Part shown: one piece after another, positions 17,237 through 26,516 of the stretch
Layout of the letters: every line of letters starts with the position of its first letter
Numbering within the stretch: position 1 is the first letter of the stretch
Assembly (NCBI RefSeq): GCF_018780385.1
Contig: NZ_JADMJO010000003.1
Coordinates: forward strand, 434,001-498,000
Origin: Hydrogenophaga sp.
GTDB lineage: Bacteria; Pseudomonadota; Gammaproteobacteria; Burkholderiales; Burkholderiaceae_C
DNA: 64,000 nucleotides
Reading direction: 5' to 3'
Notes under the pieces: generated by a model
Told to the model about the DNA's origin: nothing
Databases searched by the model: none
Seen by the model: only the letters and a program-made list of their open reading frames with translations
Translations under genes and position numbers: made by a program

Positions 17237-19102
17237 ATGAGCCAGAACCCGACCACGGCCCGCTACCGCCCCCTCACCTTCGGCGTCACGCGCGCCACCT
17301 TGCGCGACGGCGCGCAAGGCACGCACTACCTGCGCGCCGACCAGGACCTGCCTCCTTTCCCCGAGCGCATCACCGACCGGCTGGTGCACTGGGCAAAAAC
17401 GCGCCCCGACCAGACCGTGTTTGCCCGCCGCGAGAAGAACACCGACGGCAGCACCGGCGACTGGCGCCACATCACGTTTGCGCAGGCACTCGACGCCGCG
17501 CGCCGCATCGGCCAGGGCCTGCTGAACCGTGGCCTCTCGACCGAGCGCCCGGTGCTGATCCTGAGCGAGAACGACATTGAACACGCGCTGCTCGCGCTGG
17601 GCTGTGTGTACGCCGGCATCGCGTATTGCCCCACCTCGCCCGCCTACTCGCTGGTGAGCCAGGACTTCGACAAGCTGCACCACGTGGTGAAGACGCTCAC
17701 ACCCGGCCTGGTGTTCGCCAGCGACGCGCAGCGATACAGCCGCGCCATGCTGGCCACGCTGGGTGAAGGCGTGGAGCTGGTGACGACCGAGGGCACCGTG
17801 CCCGGCCGCGCCACCACGTCTTTTGCTTCGCTGCTCGCCACCGAGGCCACGCCGGCCGTGGACGCAGCGATGGCCGCCACCGGCCCGGACACGATCACCA
17901 AGTTCCTCTTCACCTCGGGCTCGACCAAGATGCCCAAGGCCGTGATCAACACGCAGCGCATGTGGTGCGCCAACCAACAGCAGATGATGGCGTCGATGCC
18001 GGTGCTGGCCGAGAGCCCGCTGGTGCTGGTGGACTGGCTGCCCTGGAACCACACCTTCGGCGGCAACCACAACTTCGGCATGGTGATGTACCACGGCGGC
18101 ACGCTCTACATCGACGACGGCAAGCCCACGCCCGCGCTGATGGGCGAGACGCTGCGCAACCTGCGCGAAATCGCGCCCACGGTGTACTTCAACGTGCCCA
18201 CCGGCTTCGAGGCGATCGCCAACGCCATGAAGACCGACGACGCATTGCGCAAGATGCTGCTCTCGCGCGTGCGGATGTTCTTCTACGCCGGCGCCTCGCT
18301 GGCGCAACCGGTGTGGGACGCACTGCACGCCGCGCAGGAAAGCGAGATCGGCGAGCGCATCGTCATGGGCACGGGTCTGGGCATGACCGAGTCCGGCCCC
18401 TTCGGCATCTTCGTGACCAGCCCCAACGTGAAGGCCGGCGACCTTGGCCTGCCCACACCGGGCCTGGAACTCAAGCTGGTGGATGCCGGCGGCAAGACCG
18501 AGGTGCGCTACAAGGGCCCCAACATCACGCCTGGCTACTGGCGCATGCCGGCCGAGACCGCCGAGGCATTCGACGAAGAAGGCTTCTTCAAGACCGGCGA
18601 CGCGGTGAAGTGGATCGACGAGACCGACATCCACCTGGGCCTGAAGTTCGACGGCCGCATCGCCGAAGACTTCAAGCTCGCCACCGGCACCTTCGTGAGC
18701 GTGGGCCCGCTGCGCGCGAAGATCATCGCGGCCGGCGCGCCCTACATCCAGGACGTGGTGATCACCGGTCTGGACATGAAGGAAGTTGGCGCCATGGTGT
18801 TCCCCACGCCGTTGGTGCGCACACTCGCCGGCCTGCCGGCAGAAGCGCCGATGCACGACGTGCTCAACAGCGCACCGGTGCTGGCGCACTTCCAACGCGT
18901 GGTGACCGAACTCGCCAAGACATCCACCGGCAGCGCCAGCCGCATCGCGCGCCTGTGCCTGCTGGCCGACCCACCCACCATCGACCGTGGCGAAGTCACC
19001 GACAAGGGCTCGATCAACCAGCGCGCCGTGCTGGCCCACCGCGCCGAGACCGTTGAACGCCTGCACGCGGACACGCTGCACGCGATCCTGAAACCCCAGT
19101 AA
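17237..19102 (+). CDS. fcs: Feruloyl-CoA synthase
   Basis: 621 residues, an AMP-binding ligase of the long feruloyl-CoA synthase type. The P-loop variant FLFTSGSTKMPKAV, the segment DWLPWNHTFGGNHNFG, the A5 motif GTGLGMTESGPFG and the late FKTGDAVKW/FDGRIAEDFKL motifs are visible. It forms feruloyl-CoA (and probably p-coumaroyl- or caffeoyl-CoA) from the free acid, ATP and CoA in the cytoplasm. It sits between the hydratase (7-bp gap) and the thiolase (9-bp gap), a tight operon. Confidence 0.87.
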   Translation: MSQNPTTARYRPLTFGVTRATLRDGAQGTHYLRADQDLPPFPERITDRLVHWAKTRPDQTVFARREKNTDGSTGDWRHITFAQALDAARRIGQGLLNRGLSTERPVLILSENDIEHALLALGCVYAGIAYCPTSPAYSLVSQDFDKLHHVVKTLTPGLVFASDAQRYSRAMLATLGEGVELVTTEGTVPGRATTSFASLLATEATPAVDAAMAATGPDTITKFLFTSGSTKMPKAVINTQRMWCANQQQMMASMPVLAESPLVLVDWLPWNHTFGGNHNFGMVMYHGGTLYIDDGKPTPALMGETLRNLREIAPTVYFNVPTGFEAIANAMKTDDALRKMLLSRVRMFFYAGASLAQPVWDALHAAQESEIGERIVMGTGLGMTESGPFGIFVTSPNVKAGDLGLPTPGLELKLVDAGGKTEVRYKGPNITPGYWRMPAETAEAFDEEGFFKTGDAVKWIDETDIHLGLKFDGRIAEDFKLATGTFVSVGPLRAKIIAAGAPYIQDVVITGLDMKEVGAMVFPTPLVRTLAGLPAEAPMHDVLNSAPVLAHFQRVVTELAKTSTGSASRIARLCLLADPPTIDRGEVTDKGSINQRAVLAHRAETVERLHADTLHAILKPQ

Positions 19103-19111
19103 AGACAAGAC

Positions 19112-20371
19112 ATGGCATCCCGCGGATTCTTCAACGCCTTCGACGACGTCTGGCTGCTGGCCGGCGTGCGCACGCCCATGGTCGACTACTGTGGCGCGCT
19201 CGGCCACATCTCGCCGACCGACCTCGGCATCAAGGCCGCGCGAGAAGCGCTGGCCCGCGCCGGCGTGCCGGGCGAGCACATCGGTTCGGTGGTCACGGGC
19301 AACATGGCGCCCGGCGACTTCGACCAGTTCTTCCTGCCGCGCCACATCGGCCTGTACGCGGGCGTTCCCGTGGAGGTGCCGGCCATCATGGCGCAGCGCA
19401 TCTGCGGCACCGGCTTCGAGCTGTTCCGCCAGGCCGGCGAACACATCCAGGGCGGCGCGTGTGATGCCGCGCTGGTGGTGGGCACCGAGAACATGACGCG
19501 CAACCCCATTGCCGCCTTCGACCACCGCACCGGCTTCAAGCTCGGCGCGCCGGTGGGCTTCAAGGATTACATGTGGGAGGCGCTGAAGGACCCGGCGGCC
19601 GGCATCAACATGATCCAGACCGCCGAGAACCTGGCGAAGCAATACGGCATCACGCGCGAAGAGGTGGATGCGTTTGCCTCCGCCTCGTTCTCCAGGGCCG
19701 TGGCCGCGCAGGAAAGCGGTTTCCTCGCTGGCGAGATCGTGTCCGTGATCAGCGAAAAGTTCGAACTCGCCGGCTACAAGGCGCGTGGCATCAAGCTGCA
19801 GGGCAAAGCCACCGAGGTGACCACCGACACCCACCCGCGCATCTCGCCGGTGGAGGTGCTGGCCAAGCTGCGCGCGGTGTTTGAAGGCGGCGTGCAGACC
19901 GGTGGCAACAGCTCGGCGCTGGTGGACGCGGCCGCGGCCTGCGTGGTCGCCTCAGGCACGTATTCGAAAGGATGGGCCAAGGCGAACGGCAAGCAGCCGC
20001 TGGCCCGTGTGGTGGCTGCCTCGGCCGTGGGCGTGCCACCCGAGACCATGGGCATCGGCCCCGCGCCCGCCATCCGCCTGCTGCTGGAGCGCACCAGCCT
20101 GACGCTGGCCGACATCGCCCGCTTTGAAGTGAACGAAGCGCAGGGCGCACAAACACTCGCCGTGGCGCGTGAACTGGGCATGGACCTGGACCGCCTTAAC
20201 GTCAACGGCGGCGCCATCGCACTCGGCCACCCGCTGGCCGCCACCGGCGTGCGCCTCACGCTCACGCTGGCGCGCGAACTGCAGCGCAGCGGCCAACGCT
20301 ACGGCATCGCCAGCGCCTGCGTGGGCGGCGGCCAGGGCATGGCCCTGCTGATTGAAAACACAACAGCCTGA
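19112..20371 (+). CDS. Thiolase (acetyl-CoA acyltransferase), side-chain shortening
   Basis: 419 residues. The nucleophilic Cys98 is in AQRICGTGFEL, the His motif in NGGAIALGHPLAATG near 373, and the second Cys in ASACVGGGQGMAL near the C-terminus. All three thiolase active-site elements are intact. Between the ligase and an SDR dehydrogenase, the likely reaction is thiolysis of vanilloyl-acetyl-CoA (or its 4-hydroxyphenyl analogue) to vanilloyl-CoA and acetyl-CoA. The substrate is inferred from context. Confidence 0.87.
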   Translation: MASRGFFNAFDDVWLLAGVRTPMVDYCGALGHISPTDLGIKAAREALARAGVPGEHIGSVVTGNMAPGDFDQFFLPRHIGLYAGVPVEVPAIMAQRICGTGFELFRQAGEHIQGGACDAALVVGTENMTRNPIAAFDHRTGFKLGAPVGFKDYMWEALKDPAAGINMIQTAENLAKQYGITREEVDAFASASFSRAVAAQESGFLAGEIVSVISEKFELAGYKARGIKLQGKATEVTTDTHPRISPVEVLAKLRAVFEGGVQTGGNSSALVDAAAACVVASGTYSKGWAKANGKQPLARVVAASAVGVPPETMGIGPAPAIRLLLERTSLTLADIARFEVNEAQGAQTLAVARELGMDLDRLNVNGGAIALGHPLAATGVRLTLTLARELQRSGQRYGIASACVGGGQGMALLIENTTA

Positions 20372-20388
20372 AACAGAAGGACAACACC

Positions 20389-21153
20389 ATGAACATTCAA
20401 GGACACGCCGCCCTCGTCACCGGTGGTGGCTCGGGCCTCGGCGAAGCCACGGCGCGCGAACTCGCGCGCCTGGGCGCCAAGGTTGCGGTGCTCGATGTGA
20501 ACCTGGACAACGCCAAGCGCGTGGCCGGCGAGATCAACGGCATCGCGTACCACTGCGACATCACCAACACCGAGAGCCTGCAATCCGCCATGGACGCGGC
20601 AGCCGCCGCCCACGGCCCGGCGCGCATTCTCATGAACATTGCCGGCATCGGCAGCGCCAAACGCGTGGTCGGCAAGGACGGCACGGCCGCCCCGCTGGAA
20701 GATTTCGCCAAGGTGGTCACGGTCAACCTGATCGGCACCTACAACGCGAGTCGCCTGTTTGCCGCCGCCTGCGCCAAGCTCGATCCACTCGAAGACGGCG
20801 AGCGCGGCGTGATGGTGTTCACCGCCAGCGTGGCGGCGTTTGACGGCCAGGTGGGACAGCAGGCCTACAGCGCCTCCAAGGGTGGCCTGGTGGGCATGAC
20901 GCTGCCGATGGCACGAGACCTCGCGCAGCACGGCATTCGCGTCTGCACCATCGCACCGGGCCTGTTTTCCACACCGCTCATGCGCACCCTGCCCGAGCCG
21001 GTGCAGGCGTCGCTCGCGGCCAGCATCCCGTTCCCACCGCGCCTGGGCAAGCCCGAGGAGTTCGCCGCGCTTGCCGCGCACATCGTCACCAACACACACC
21101 TGAATGGCGAAGTGATCCGCCTGGACGGTGCCCTGCGGATGGCGCCCCGATGA
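20389..21153 (+). CDS. SDR-family 3-hydroxyacyl-CoA dehydrogenase
   Basis: 254 residues, classical short-chain dehydrogenase close to the HSD17B10/type II hydroxyacyl-CoA dehydrogenases. The cofactor motif TGGGSGLG is at residues 11-18, the acidic NAD-selecting residue in AVLDVN, and the catalytic Ser147, Tyr160 and Lys164 (YSASK) are intact. It should oxidise the 3-hydroxyacyl-CoA made by the hydratase to the 3-ketoacyl-CoA, using NAD. The stop overlaps the thioesterase start by four bases (ATGA). Confidence 0.87.
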   Translation: MNIQGHAALVTGGGSGLGEATARELARLGAKVAVLDVNLDNAKRVAGEINGIAYHCDITNTESLQSAMDAAAAAHGPARILMNIAGIGSAKRVVGKDGTAAPLEDFAKVVTVNLIGTYNASRLFAAACAKLDPLEDGERGVMVFTASVAAFDGQVGQQAYSASKGGLVGMTLPMARDLAQHGIRVCTIAPGLFSTPLMRTLPEPVQASLAASIPFPPRLGKPEEFAALAAHIVTNTHLNGEVIRLDGALRMAPR

Positions 21154-21569
21154 GCAAAGTTGTCGTTTACGAAGTGGAAGTGATGTTCGGCGACTGCGAC
21201 CCGGCCGGCATCGTCTTCTTCCCCAACTTCTCGAAGTGGATGGACGCGTCCTCGCTGAACTTCTTCGTCAAGTGCGGCGTGCCGCCCTGGCGCGAACTGG
21301 TGAAGACGCGCGGCATTGTCGGTACGCCGCTGCTGGAGATCCACACCAAGTTCATGCGCCCCGCCACCTACGGCGAACGCCTGCAGATCCACACCAGCGT
21401 GACCGAGTGGCGCGAGAAGGTGTTCATGCACAAACACGTGGTGAAACGCGGCGACGACCTGCTGTGCGAAGGCACCGAGACGCGCGCCTTCGTGATCCAC
21501 CCGCCCGAAGCGCCCGAGCGCATCAAGGCCATTCCCGTGCCCGAGGACATCAAGGCCCTCTGTTCCTGA
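21150..21569 (+). CDS. 4-hydroxybenzoyl-CoA thioesterase family protein (hot-dog fold)
   Basis: 139 residues, a single hot-dog domain. The catalytic motif FGDCDPAGIVFFPNF puts the aspartate at residue 17, the same position as in the Pseudomonas CBS-3 4-hydroxybenzoyl-CoA thioesterase. Translationally coupled to the SDR gene. It would release vanillate or 4-hydroxybenzoate from the CoA ester made by the thiolase, closing the side-chain pathway and handing vanillate to VanAB. Confidence 0.87.
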   Translation: MSKVVVYEVEVMFGDCDPAGIVFFPNFSKWMDASSLNFFVKCGVPPWRELVKTRGIVGTPLLEIHTKFMRPATYGERLQIHTSVTEWREKVFMHKHVVKRGDDLLCEGTETRAFVIHPPEAPERIKAIPVPEDIKALCS

Positions 21570-21611
21570 TCCCGTTCCCCAACTCACCACCACCCCAGAA
21601 GGAGACAACAC

Positions 21612-22745
21612 ATGAAAGCCGTCAAAACCCTCGTTGCCCTGGCCATCACGGCCCTGAGCAGCACCGCCGCCCTGGCCGACATCAACATCGGTGTGAGCCT
21701 GGCGCTCACCGGACCCGGCTCCGGCCTGGGCATCCCGATGCAGAACCAGTTCAAGCTGTTCCCGCAAACCATCGGCGGTGAGAAGGTCAACCTGATCATC
21801 CTGGACGACGCGACCGACCCGGGCAAGGGCGCGGCCAACGCGCGCCGCTTCGTGACCGAAGACAAGGTCGACATGATCATCGGCTCGTGCATCACGGCCG
21901 TGGCCGCCGCCATGAGCGACATCGCGACCGAAGCTGGCACGGTGCAGCTCACCGGCTCGCCGGTCGGCCTGCCTCCGGGCAAGGACAAGTGGGTGTTCCG
22001 CCTGCCGCAGTCCAACACCGTGATGGGCCACGCCGTGGTCGAGCACATGAAGAAGCAGGGCATCAAGACCATCGGCTTCCTCGGCTACACCGACGCCTAC
22101 GGCGAGCAGTGGCTGAAGGAAAGCGCGCCGCTGCTGGAGAAAGCCGGCATCAAGGTGGTGGCCACCGAACGCTTCGCGCGCACCGACACCGGCGTGACCC
22201 CGCAGGCGCTCAAGATCACCTCCGCCAACCCCGACGCGGTGCTCATCGTGGCCTCCGGCAGTGGCGCGGCCATGCCGCACATGGCCATGATCGAGCGCGG
22301 CTACAAGGGCAAGATCTACCAGACACACGCTGCAGCCACGCAAGACCTGATGCGCGTGGGCGGCAAGTCTGTTGAAGGCGCGTTCGTGGTCTCCGGCCCG
22401 GCCGTGATCGCCGAGCAGTTGCCCGACAGCCACCCGTCCAAAGCGGTCGCAATCGACTTCGTGCAGAAGTATGAGAAGTCGGTCGGTGCCGGCCTGCGCA
22501 ACCAGTTCGCCGGCCACGCCTACGACGCACAGATCGTGCTCGAGAAGGTGATCCCGATGGCGTTGAAGAAGGGCAAGCCTGGAACCCCTGAGTTCCGCGC
22601 CGCGCTGCGCGACAGCATGGAGACCATGGGCCGCACCATCTTCTCGCACGGCGTGATGAACTGGACGCCATCGGACCACTGGGGCTTCACCAACGAAACC
22701 GGTGTGATGCTCAAGGTTGTCGACGGCAAGTTCCGAGTGGAGTAA
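21612..22745 (+). CDS. ABC transporter periplasmic binding protein (LivK family), aromatic acid candidate
   Basis: 377 residues with a Sec signal (MKAVKTLVALAITALSS, cleavage after AALA) and the type I periplasmic-binding fold (DINIGVSLALTGPGSG, GSCITAVAAAMSDIA, GFLGYTDAYGEQW). LivK relatives in aromatic operons, such as CouP of Rhodopseudomonas palustris, bind p-coumarate and related acids rather than amino acids. The position, 42 bp after the thioesterase and before livH/livMG/livF, supports hydroxycinnamate import. A GC-rich repeat that ends in a terminator-like hairpin follows the stop. Confidence 0.85.
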   Translation: MKAVKTLVALAITALSSTAALADINIGVSLALTGPGSGLGIPMQNQFKLFPQTIGGEKVNLIILDDATDPGKGAANARRFVTEDKVDMIIGSCITAVAAAMSDIATEAGTVQLTGSPVGLPPGKDKWVFRLPQSNTVMGHAVVEHMKKQGIKTIGFLGYTDAYGEQWLKESAPLLEKAGIKVVATERFARTDTGVTPQALKITSANPDAVLIVASGSGAAMPHMAMIERGYKGKIYQTHAAATQDLMRVGGKSVEGAFVVSGPAVIAEQLPDSHPSKAVAIDFVQKYEKSVGAGLRNQFAGHAYDAQIVLEKVIPMALKKGKPGTPEFRAALRDSMETMGRTIFSHGVMNWTPSDHWGFTNETGVMLKVVDGKFRVE

Positions 22746-22880
22746 GCACCCCCCGCGTCGCCTTCGGCGCCTCCCCCCTCTCTCGCCTTCGGCGGGAGGG
22801 GGGCGACACCTCGGGCCGGCGGAGCCGGACCCTTGGTGTCCCTGGCTTTGGCGCGTCGCGCTCCGAGGGCGCTTCTTTTT
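22746..22880 (+). repeat. Intergenic repeat element ending in an attenuator-like terminator, after livK
   Basis: The gap between the binding-protein and permease genes is a series of hairpins: a C-rich/G-rich stem around 22771-22806 with a TTCG loop, then CCGGCGGAGCCGG, and finally GCGCTC-cga-GGGCGC (22858-22872) followed by TTCTTTTT. The last fits a rho-independent terminator. The block order matches, by eye, the reverse complement of 39371-39478, so both are copies of one dispersed element. Partial termination here would give more binding protein than permease. Confidence 0.7.
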
Positions 22881-22895
22881 ATCGTTGAGGGTTTT

Positions 22896-23936
22896 ATGGA
22901 CTTTTCGATTGCCAGCATTCTTTTGCTGGACGGTCTCACCAACGGCGCGGTGTACGCGCTCTTGGGCCTGGCCACCGTGCTGGTGTTCACCGTCACGCGG
23001 GTCATCTTCATTCCCCAGGGCGAGTTCGTCGCGTACGGCGCGCTCACCCTGGCCATCTTTCAAACCGGCAAGGTGCCCGGCACCGTGTGGCTGCTGCTGA
23101 TCCTCGCCGGTGTGGCCGCGCTCATGGAGCTGTCGGGCCGCTGGCAGCACCACCGCAATGCGCTGGTGGCCGCCAAGGCCGCGGGCCGCATGTTGATCGC
23201 ACCCATCGTGGTCTCGGCCGTGGCCATCTGGGCCGCACCGCAGCAGTTTCCGCTCGCCGTGCAGGCCGCGCTCAGCGTGGCCATCGTCACCGTGTACGGA
23301 CCGCTGGTCTACCGCGTGGCCTACCAGTCGCTGGAGAGCGCCACGCCGCTGGTGTTGCTGATCGTCTCGGTCGGCGTGCACTTCGCCATGACCGGTCTGG
23401 GCTTGCTGTTCTTCGGCGCCGAGGGCTTCCGCAACCCGGCGTTCTGGGACGTGCGTTTCACCCTCGGCCCGGTCATGCTCTCGGGTCAGGCCATCATCAC
23501 CGCGCTGGCCACGGTGGCGCTGATCGTGCTGCTGTGGCTGTACTTCGAGCGCTCGCTGCGCGGCAAGGCGCTGCGCGCCACCGCCGTCAACCGCACCGGC
23601 GCGCGCCTGATGGGCATTTCGTCGCAGGCCTCGGGCCAGCTCACCTTCACCATGGCGGCCTTCATCGGCGCGCTCTCGGGCCTGCTGATCGGCCCGACCA
23701 CCACCGTGTTCTACGACTCGGGTTTCCTGATCGGCCTGAAGGGCTTCGTGGCTGCTGTGGCCGCGGGCCTGGCCAGCTACCCCGGTGCGCTGATCGCCGC
23801 GCTGTTCGTCGGCGTGATCGAGGCCTTCGGCTCGTTCTGGGCCAGCGCGTTCAAGGAAGTGATCGTGTTCACCCTGATCCTTCCCGTGTTGTTGTTCAGA
23901 TCCCTGCGCAGCAAACATTCCGACGAGGACCATTGA
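22896..23936 (+). CDS. livH: Branched-chain-type ABC transporter permease (LivH)
   Basis: 346 residues with eight or more hydrophobic helices. The ATG at 22896 gives [26 protein letters not shown] (shown in part as [16 protein letters not shown]), the normal LivH N-terminus. The upstream extension runs through the repeat element and is rejected. The cytoplasmic EAA-like loop is around [18 protein letters not shown]. It ends one base before the livMG fusion. It forms the transmembrane path together with the LivM half of the next protein. Confidence 0.88.
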   Translation: MDFSIASILLLDGLTNGAVYALLGLATVLVFTVTRVIFIPQGEFVAYGALTLAIFQTGKVPGTVWLLLILAGVAALMELSGRWQHHRNALVAAKAAGRMLIAPIVVSAVAIWAAPQQFPLAVQAALSVAIVTVYGPLVYRVAYQSLESATPLVLLIVSVGVHFAMTGLGLLFFGAEGFRNPAFWDVRFTLGPVMLSGQAIITALATVALIVLLWLYFERSLRGKALRATAVNRTGARLMGISSQASGQLTFTMAAFIGALSGLLIGPTTTVFYDSGFLIGLKGFVAAVAAGLASYPGALIAALFVGVIEAFGSFWASAFKEVIVFTLILPVLLFRSLRSKHSDEDH

Positions 23937-23937
23937 G

Positions 23938-25707
23938 ATGCCGAAGCTGCAAAACATCGGCCTGCTGATCCTGGCCCTCGCGATCCCGCTGATCGTCGCA
24001 CTGCCCCTGCCCGACTTCTGGATCGCGCAACTCAACTACATCGGCATGTACAGCATGACGGTGCTTGGTCTGATCCTGCTCACCGGCGTGGGAGGCCTCA
24101 CCTCCTTCGGACAGGCGGCGTTCGTCGGCATCGGCGCCTATACCACCGCCTGGCTCACGCTCAACACCGGTCTGTCGCCCTGGGTCACGCTGTTCATCGG
24201 CATGGGCCTCACCGCCGGCAGCGCGCTGCTGGTCGGGCTGATCACGCTGCGCATGTCGGGTCACTACCTGCCGCTGGCCACCATTGCTTGGGGCCTGTCG
24301 CTCTACTACCTCATGGGCAACCTGGACGCGCTGGGCAAGTACGACGGGCTGCTCGGCATCCAGAGCCTCTCCATCGCCGGTTTCGACATCGGTCAGGGGC
24401 GCGCCTTCTTCGTGCTGACCTGGGTCATCCTGCTGGCCTTTGCCGCCGCCCTGCTCCACCTGCTGGACTCGCGCCCGGGTCGCGCCATCCGTTCGCTCAA
24501 AGGTGGTTCGCAGATGGCCGAGGCCATGGGCATCAGCACCTTCCGCTACAAGGTCACCATCTTCGTGCTGGCCGCGCTGTTCGCCTCCGTCGCCGGCTGG
24601 CTGCTCGCGCACTTCCAGCGCACGGTGAATCCGTCTGCGTTTGGCCTGAAGATGGGCATCGAGTACCTGTTCATGGCGGTGATCGGGGGCGTGGGCCACG
24701 TGTGGGGCGCCATCGTCGGCGCCGGCCTCATCCGCGTGCTCGAGGACCAGTTGCAGGTGCTGCTGCCCAAGCTCATCGGCACCAGCGGCAGCTACGAGGT
24801 GATCGTGTTCGGCATCGCGCTGGTGGTGGTGCTCAAGTACCTGCCCGACGGTCTGTGGTCGCTGGTCGGGCGCAACCTGCCCAAGCCACCGCGCAAGGTG
24901 GATTGGGCCGATGCCGCCGCCCTGCCCGAACGCGCCAGGCCCGCCACCGGTGCACTGGTGCTCGACGTGCAGAAAGCGCGCATGCAGTTCGGCGGCCTGG
25001 TGGCCGTGAACGACATCAGCTTCCAGATCCACGCTGGCCAGATCGTGGGCCTGATCGGCCCCAACGGCGCGGGCAAGTCCACCACCTTCAACCTCATCAC
25101 CGGCGTGCTGCCGGCCACCAGCGGCGAGGTGCTGTTCCAGGGCGGCAACGTGATTGGCAAGCCCTCGCGCGAGATCGCGCAACTGGGCATGGCGCGCACC
25201 TTCCAGCACGTGAAGATGATCCCGGACATGACGGTGCTGGAAAACGTGGCGCTGGGCGCGCACACGCGGGGTCGCAAAGGCGTGTTGCCGGCCATGCTGC
25301 GCGCCAACCGCACCGAAGAGAAACAACTCTTCCGCGAAGCGCAACGCCAGCTGGAGCGGATCGGCATGGGCGCGTATCTGCACGAGCAGGCCGGCAACCT
25401 GGCCATGGGTCCGCAGCGGCTGATGGAGATCGCGCGCGCGCTCTGCGCAGACCCCACCCTGCTGCTGCTCGACGAGCCCGCCGCCGGCCTGCGCCACCAG
25501 GAGAAGCAGGCCCTGGGCGGCGTGTTGCGCCAGCTCAAGGGTGAAGGCATGAGCATCCTGCTGGTGGAACACGACATGGATCTGGTGATGCAGATCTGCG
25601 ACCACCTGGTGGTGATGGAGTTCGGCACGCTGCTCACGCAAGGACCGCCCGAGCAGATCCAGCAAGACCCGAAAGTGCGGGCGGCCTACCTCGGCACGGA
25701 GCATTGA
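23938..25707 (+). CDS. livMG: Fused ABC permease-ATPase (LivM-LivG)
   Basis: 589 residues. Residues 1-310 are a LivM permease ([32 protein letters not shown]); residues about 340-589 are a LivG ATPase. Walker A is GPNGAGKST (374-382), Walker [12 protein letters not shown] (508-518), with the H-loop in [11 protein letters not shown]. The ABC signature reads [16 protein letters not shown], lacking the usual SGG, as often in LivG. The linker is rich in Pro and Ala ([20 protein letters not shown]). Fusion fixes a 1:1 ratio of the two subunits. The gene lies between livH and livF with 1-bp gaps. Confidence 0.9.
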   Translation: MPKLQNIGLLILALAIPLIVALPLPDFWIAQLNYIGMYSMTVLGLILLTGVGGLTSFGQAAFVGIGAYTTAWLTLNTGLSPWVTLFIGMGLTAGSALLVGLITLRMSGHYLPLATIAWGLSLYYLMGNLDALGKYDGLLGIQSLSIAGFDIGQGRAFFVLTWVILLAFAAALLHLLDSRPGRAIRSLKGGSQMAEAMGISTFRYKVTIFVLAALFASVAGWLLAHFQRTVNPSAFGLKMGIEYLFMAVIGGVGHVWGAIVGAGLIRVLEDQLQVLLPKLIGTSGSYEVIVFGIALVVVLKYLPDGLWSLVGRNLPKPPRKVDWADAAALPERARPATGALVLDVQKARMQFGGLVAVNDISFQIHAGQIVGLIGPNGAGKSTTFNLITGVLPATSGEVLFQGGNVIGKPSREIAQLGMARTFQHVKMIPDMTVLENVALGAHTRGRKGVLPAMLRANRTEEKQLFREAQRQLERIGMGAYLHEQAGNLAMGPQRLMEIARALCADPTLLLLDEPAAGLRHQEKQALGGVLRQLKGEGMSILLVEHDMDLVMQICDHLVVMEFGTLLTQGPPEQIQQDPKVRAAYLGTEH

Positions 25708-25708
25708 C

Positions 25709-26455
25709 ATGAGCACGACAACCCCCATTCTTCAAGTCAAGGGCCTGCGCGCCGGCTACGGCCGCGCCGAGGTGCTGCACGGCATCGACATCCAGGCCCA
25801 GCCCGGCGGCGTGATCACCGTCATCGGCCCCAACGGCGCGGGCAAGTCCACGCTGCTCAACACCCTCATGGGCATCCTGCCCGGCCAGGGAAAGATCGAA
25901 TTCCGCGGCCAGGACATCACCACGCTCACCCTCGAAGAGCGCGTGATGAACGGCATGGCGCTGGTGCCCGAGAAACGCGAACTCTTCGGCACCATGCCGG
26001 TGGAAGACAACCTGCTGCTCGGTGGTTTCCGCCAGATGCGCCTGGGCAACGCGAAATGGCGCAGCAAGCTCGACGACGTCTACACCATCTTCCCGCGCCT
26101 GCAGGAGCGCCGCACCCAGCTGGCCGGCACGCTTTCGGGCGGTGAGCGCCAGATGCTCGCGGTGGGGCGCGCCCTCATGTCCAGCCCCGACCTGCTCATG
26201 CTCGACGAGCCCAGCCTGGGCCTGGCGCCGCTGATCGTGCGCGAGATCTTCACCATCATCGAACGGCTGCGCCAGACCGGCGTGACCATCGTGCTGGTGG
26301 AGCAGAACGCCCGCGCCGCGCTGCAGGTGGCCGACCACGGCTATGTGCTGGAGATGGGCGAACTCAGCGCGCAGGGCCCGGCCCGCGAACTCGCCAGCGA
26401 TCCACGCGTGATCGAGACCTACCTGGGAAGTGCGCGCAAGGCTACAACCGTATGA
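25709..26455 (+). CDS. livF: ABC transporter ATPase (LivF)
   Basis: 248 residues. Walker [13 protein letters not shown], signature [16 protein letters not shown], Walker [14 protein letters not shown], and the H-loop in [11 protein letters not shown] are all intact. It pairs with the LivG half of the fused protein to power the importer. One base separates it from livMG, and a 61-bp gap follows to the acyl-CoA dehydrogenase. Confidence 0.9.
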   Translation: MSTTTPILQVKGLRAGYGRAEVLHGIDIQAQPGGVITVIGPNGAGKSTLLNTLMGILPGQGKIEFRGQDITTLTLEERVMNGMALVPEKRELFGTMPVEDNLLLGGFRQMRLGNAKWRSKLDDVYTIFPRLQERRTQLAGTLSGGERQMLAVGRALMSSPDLLMLDEPSLGLAPLIVREIFTIIERLRQTGVTIVLVEQNARAALQVADHGYVLEMGELSAQGPARELASDPRVIETYLGSARKATTV

Positions 26456-26516
26456 GCGCCGCGCCGGGCCGCCCCAAGCCAGCTCGCACCGCGGTGCGAA
26501 GCACGAAGGTTTCCGA

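Noticed and set aside
17126..19834. Very long antisense open frame (902 codons) across fcs and the thiolase gene
   Set aside because: High-GC shadow of real genes; His/Arg/Gly-rich composition, no family motifs, and the plus-strand proteins have intact active sites.
20865..24035. Antisense open frame of 1056 codons across the SDR, thioesterase, livK and livH
   Set aside because: Composition is Gln/His/Arg/Gly-rich shadow sequence; four recognised genes lie on the other strand.
21612..26455. Calling the Liv-type transporter a branched-chain amino acid importer
   Set aside because: It is embedded in a hydroxycinnamate operon with 1-42 bp gaps to catabolic genes; related binding proteins in such operons bind aromatic acids.
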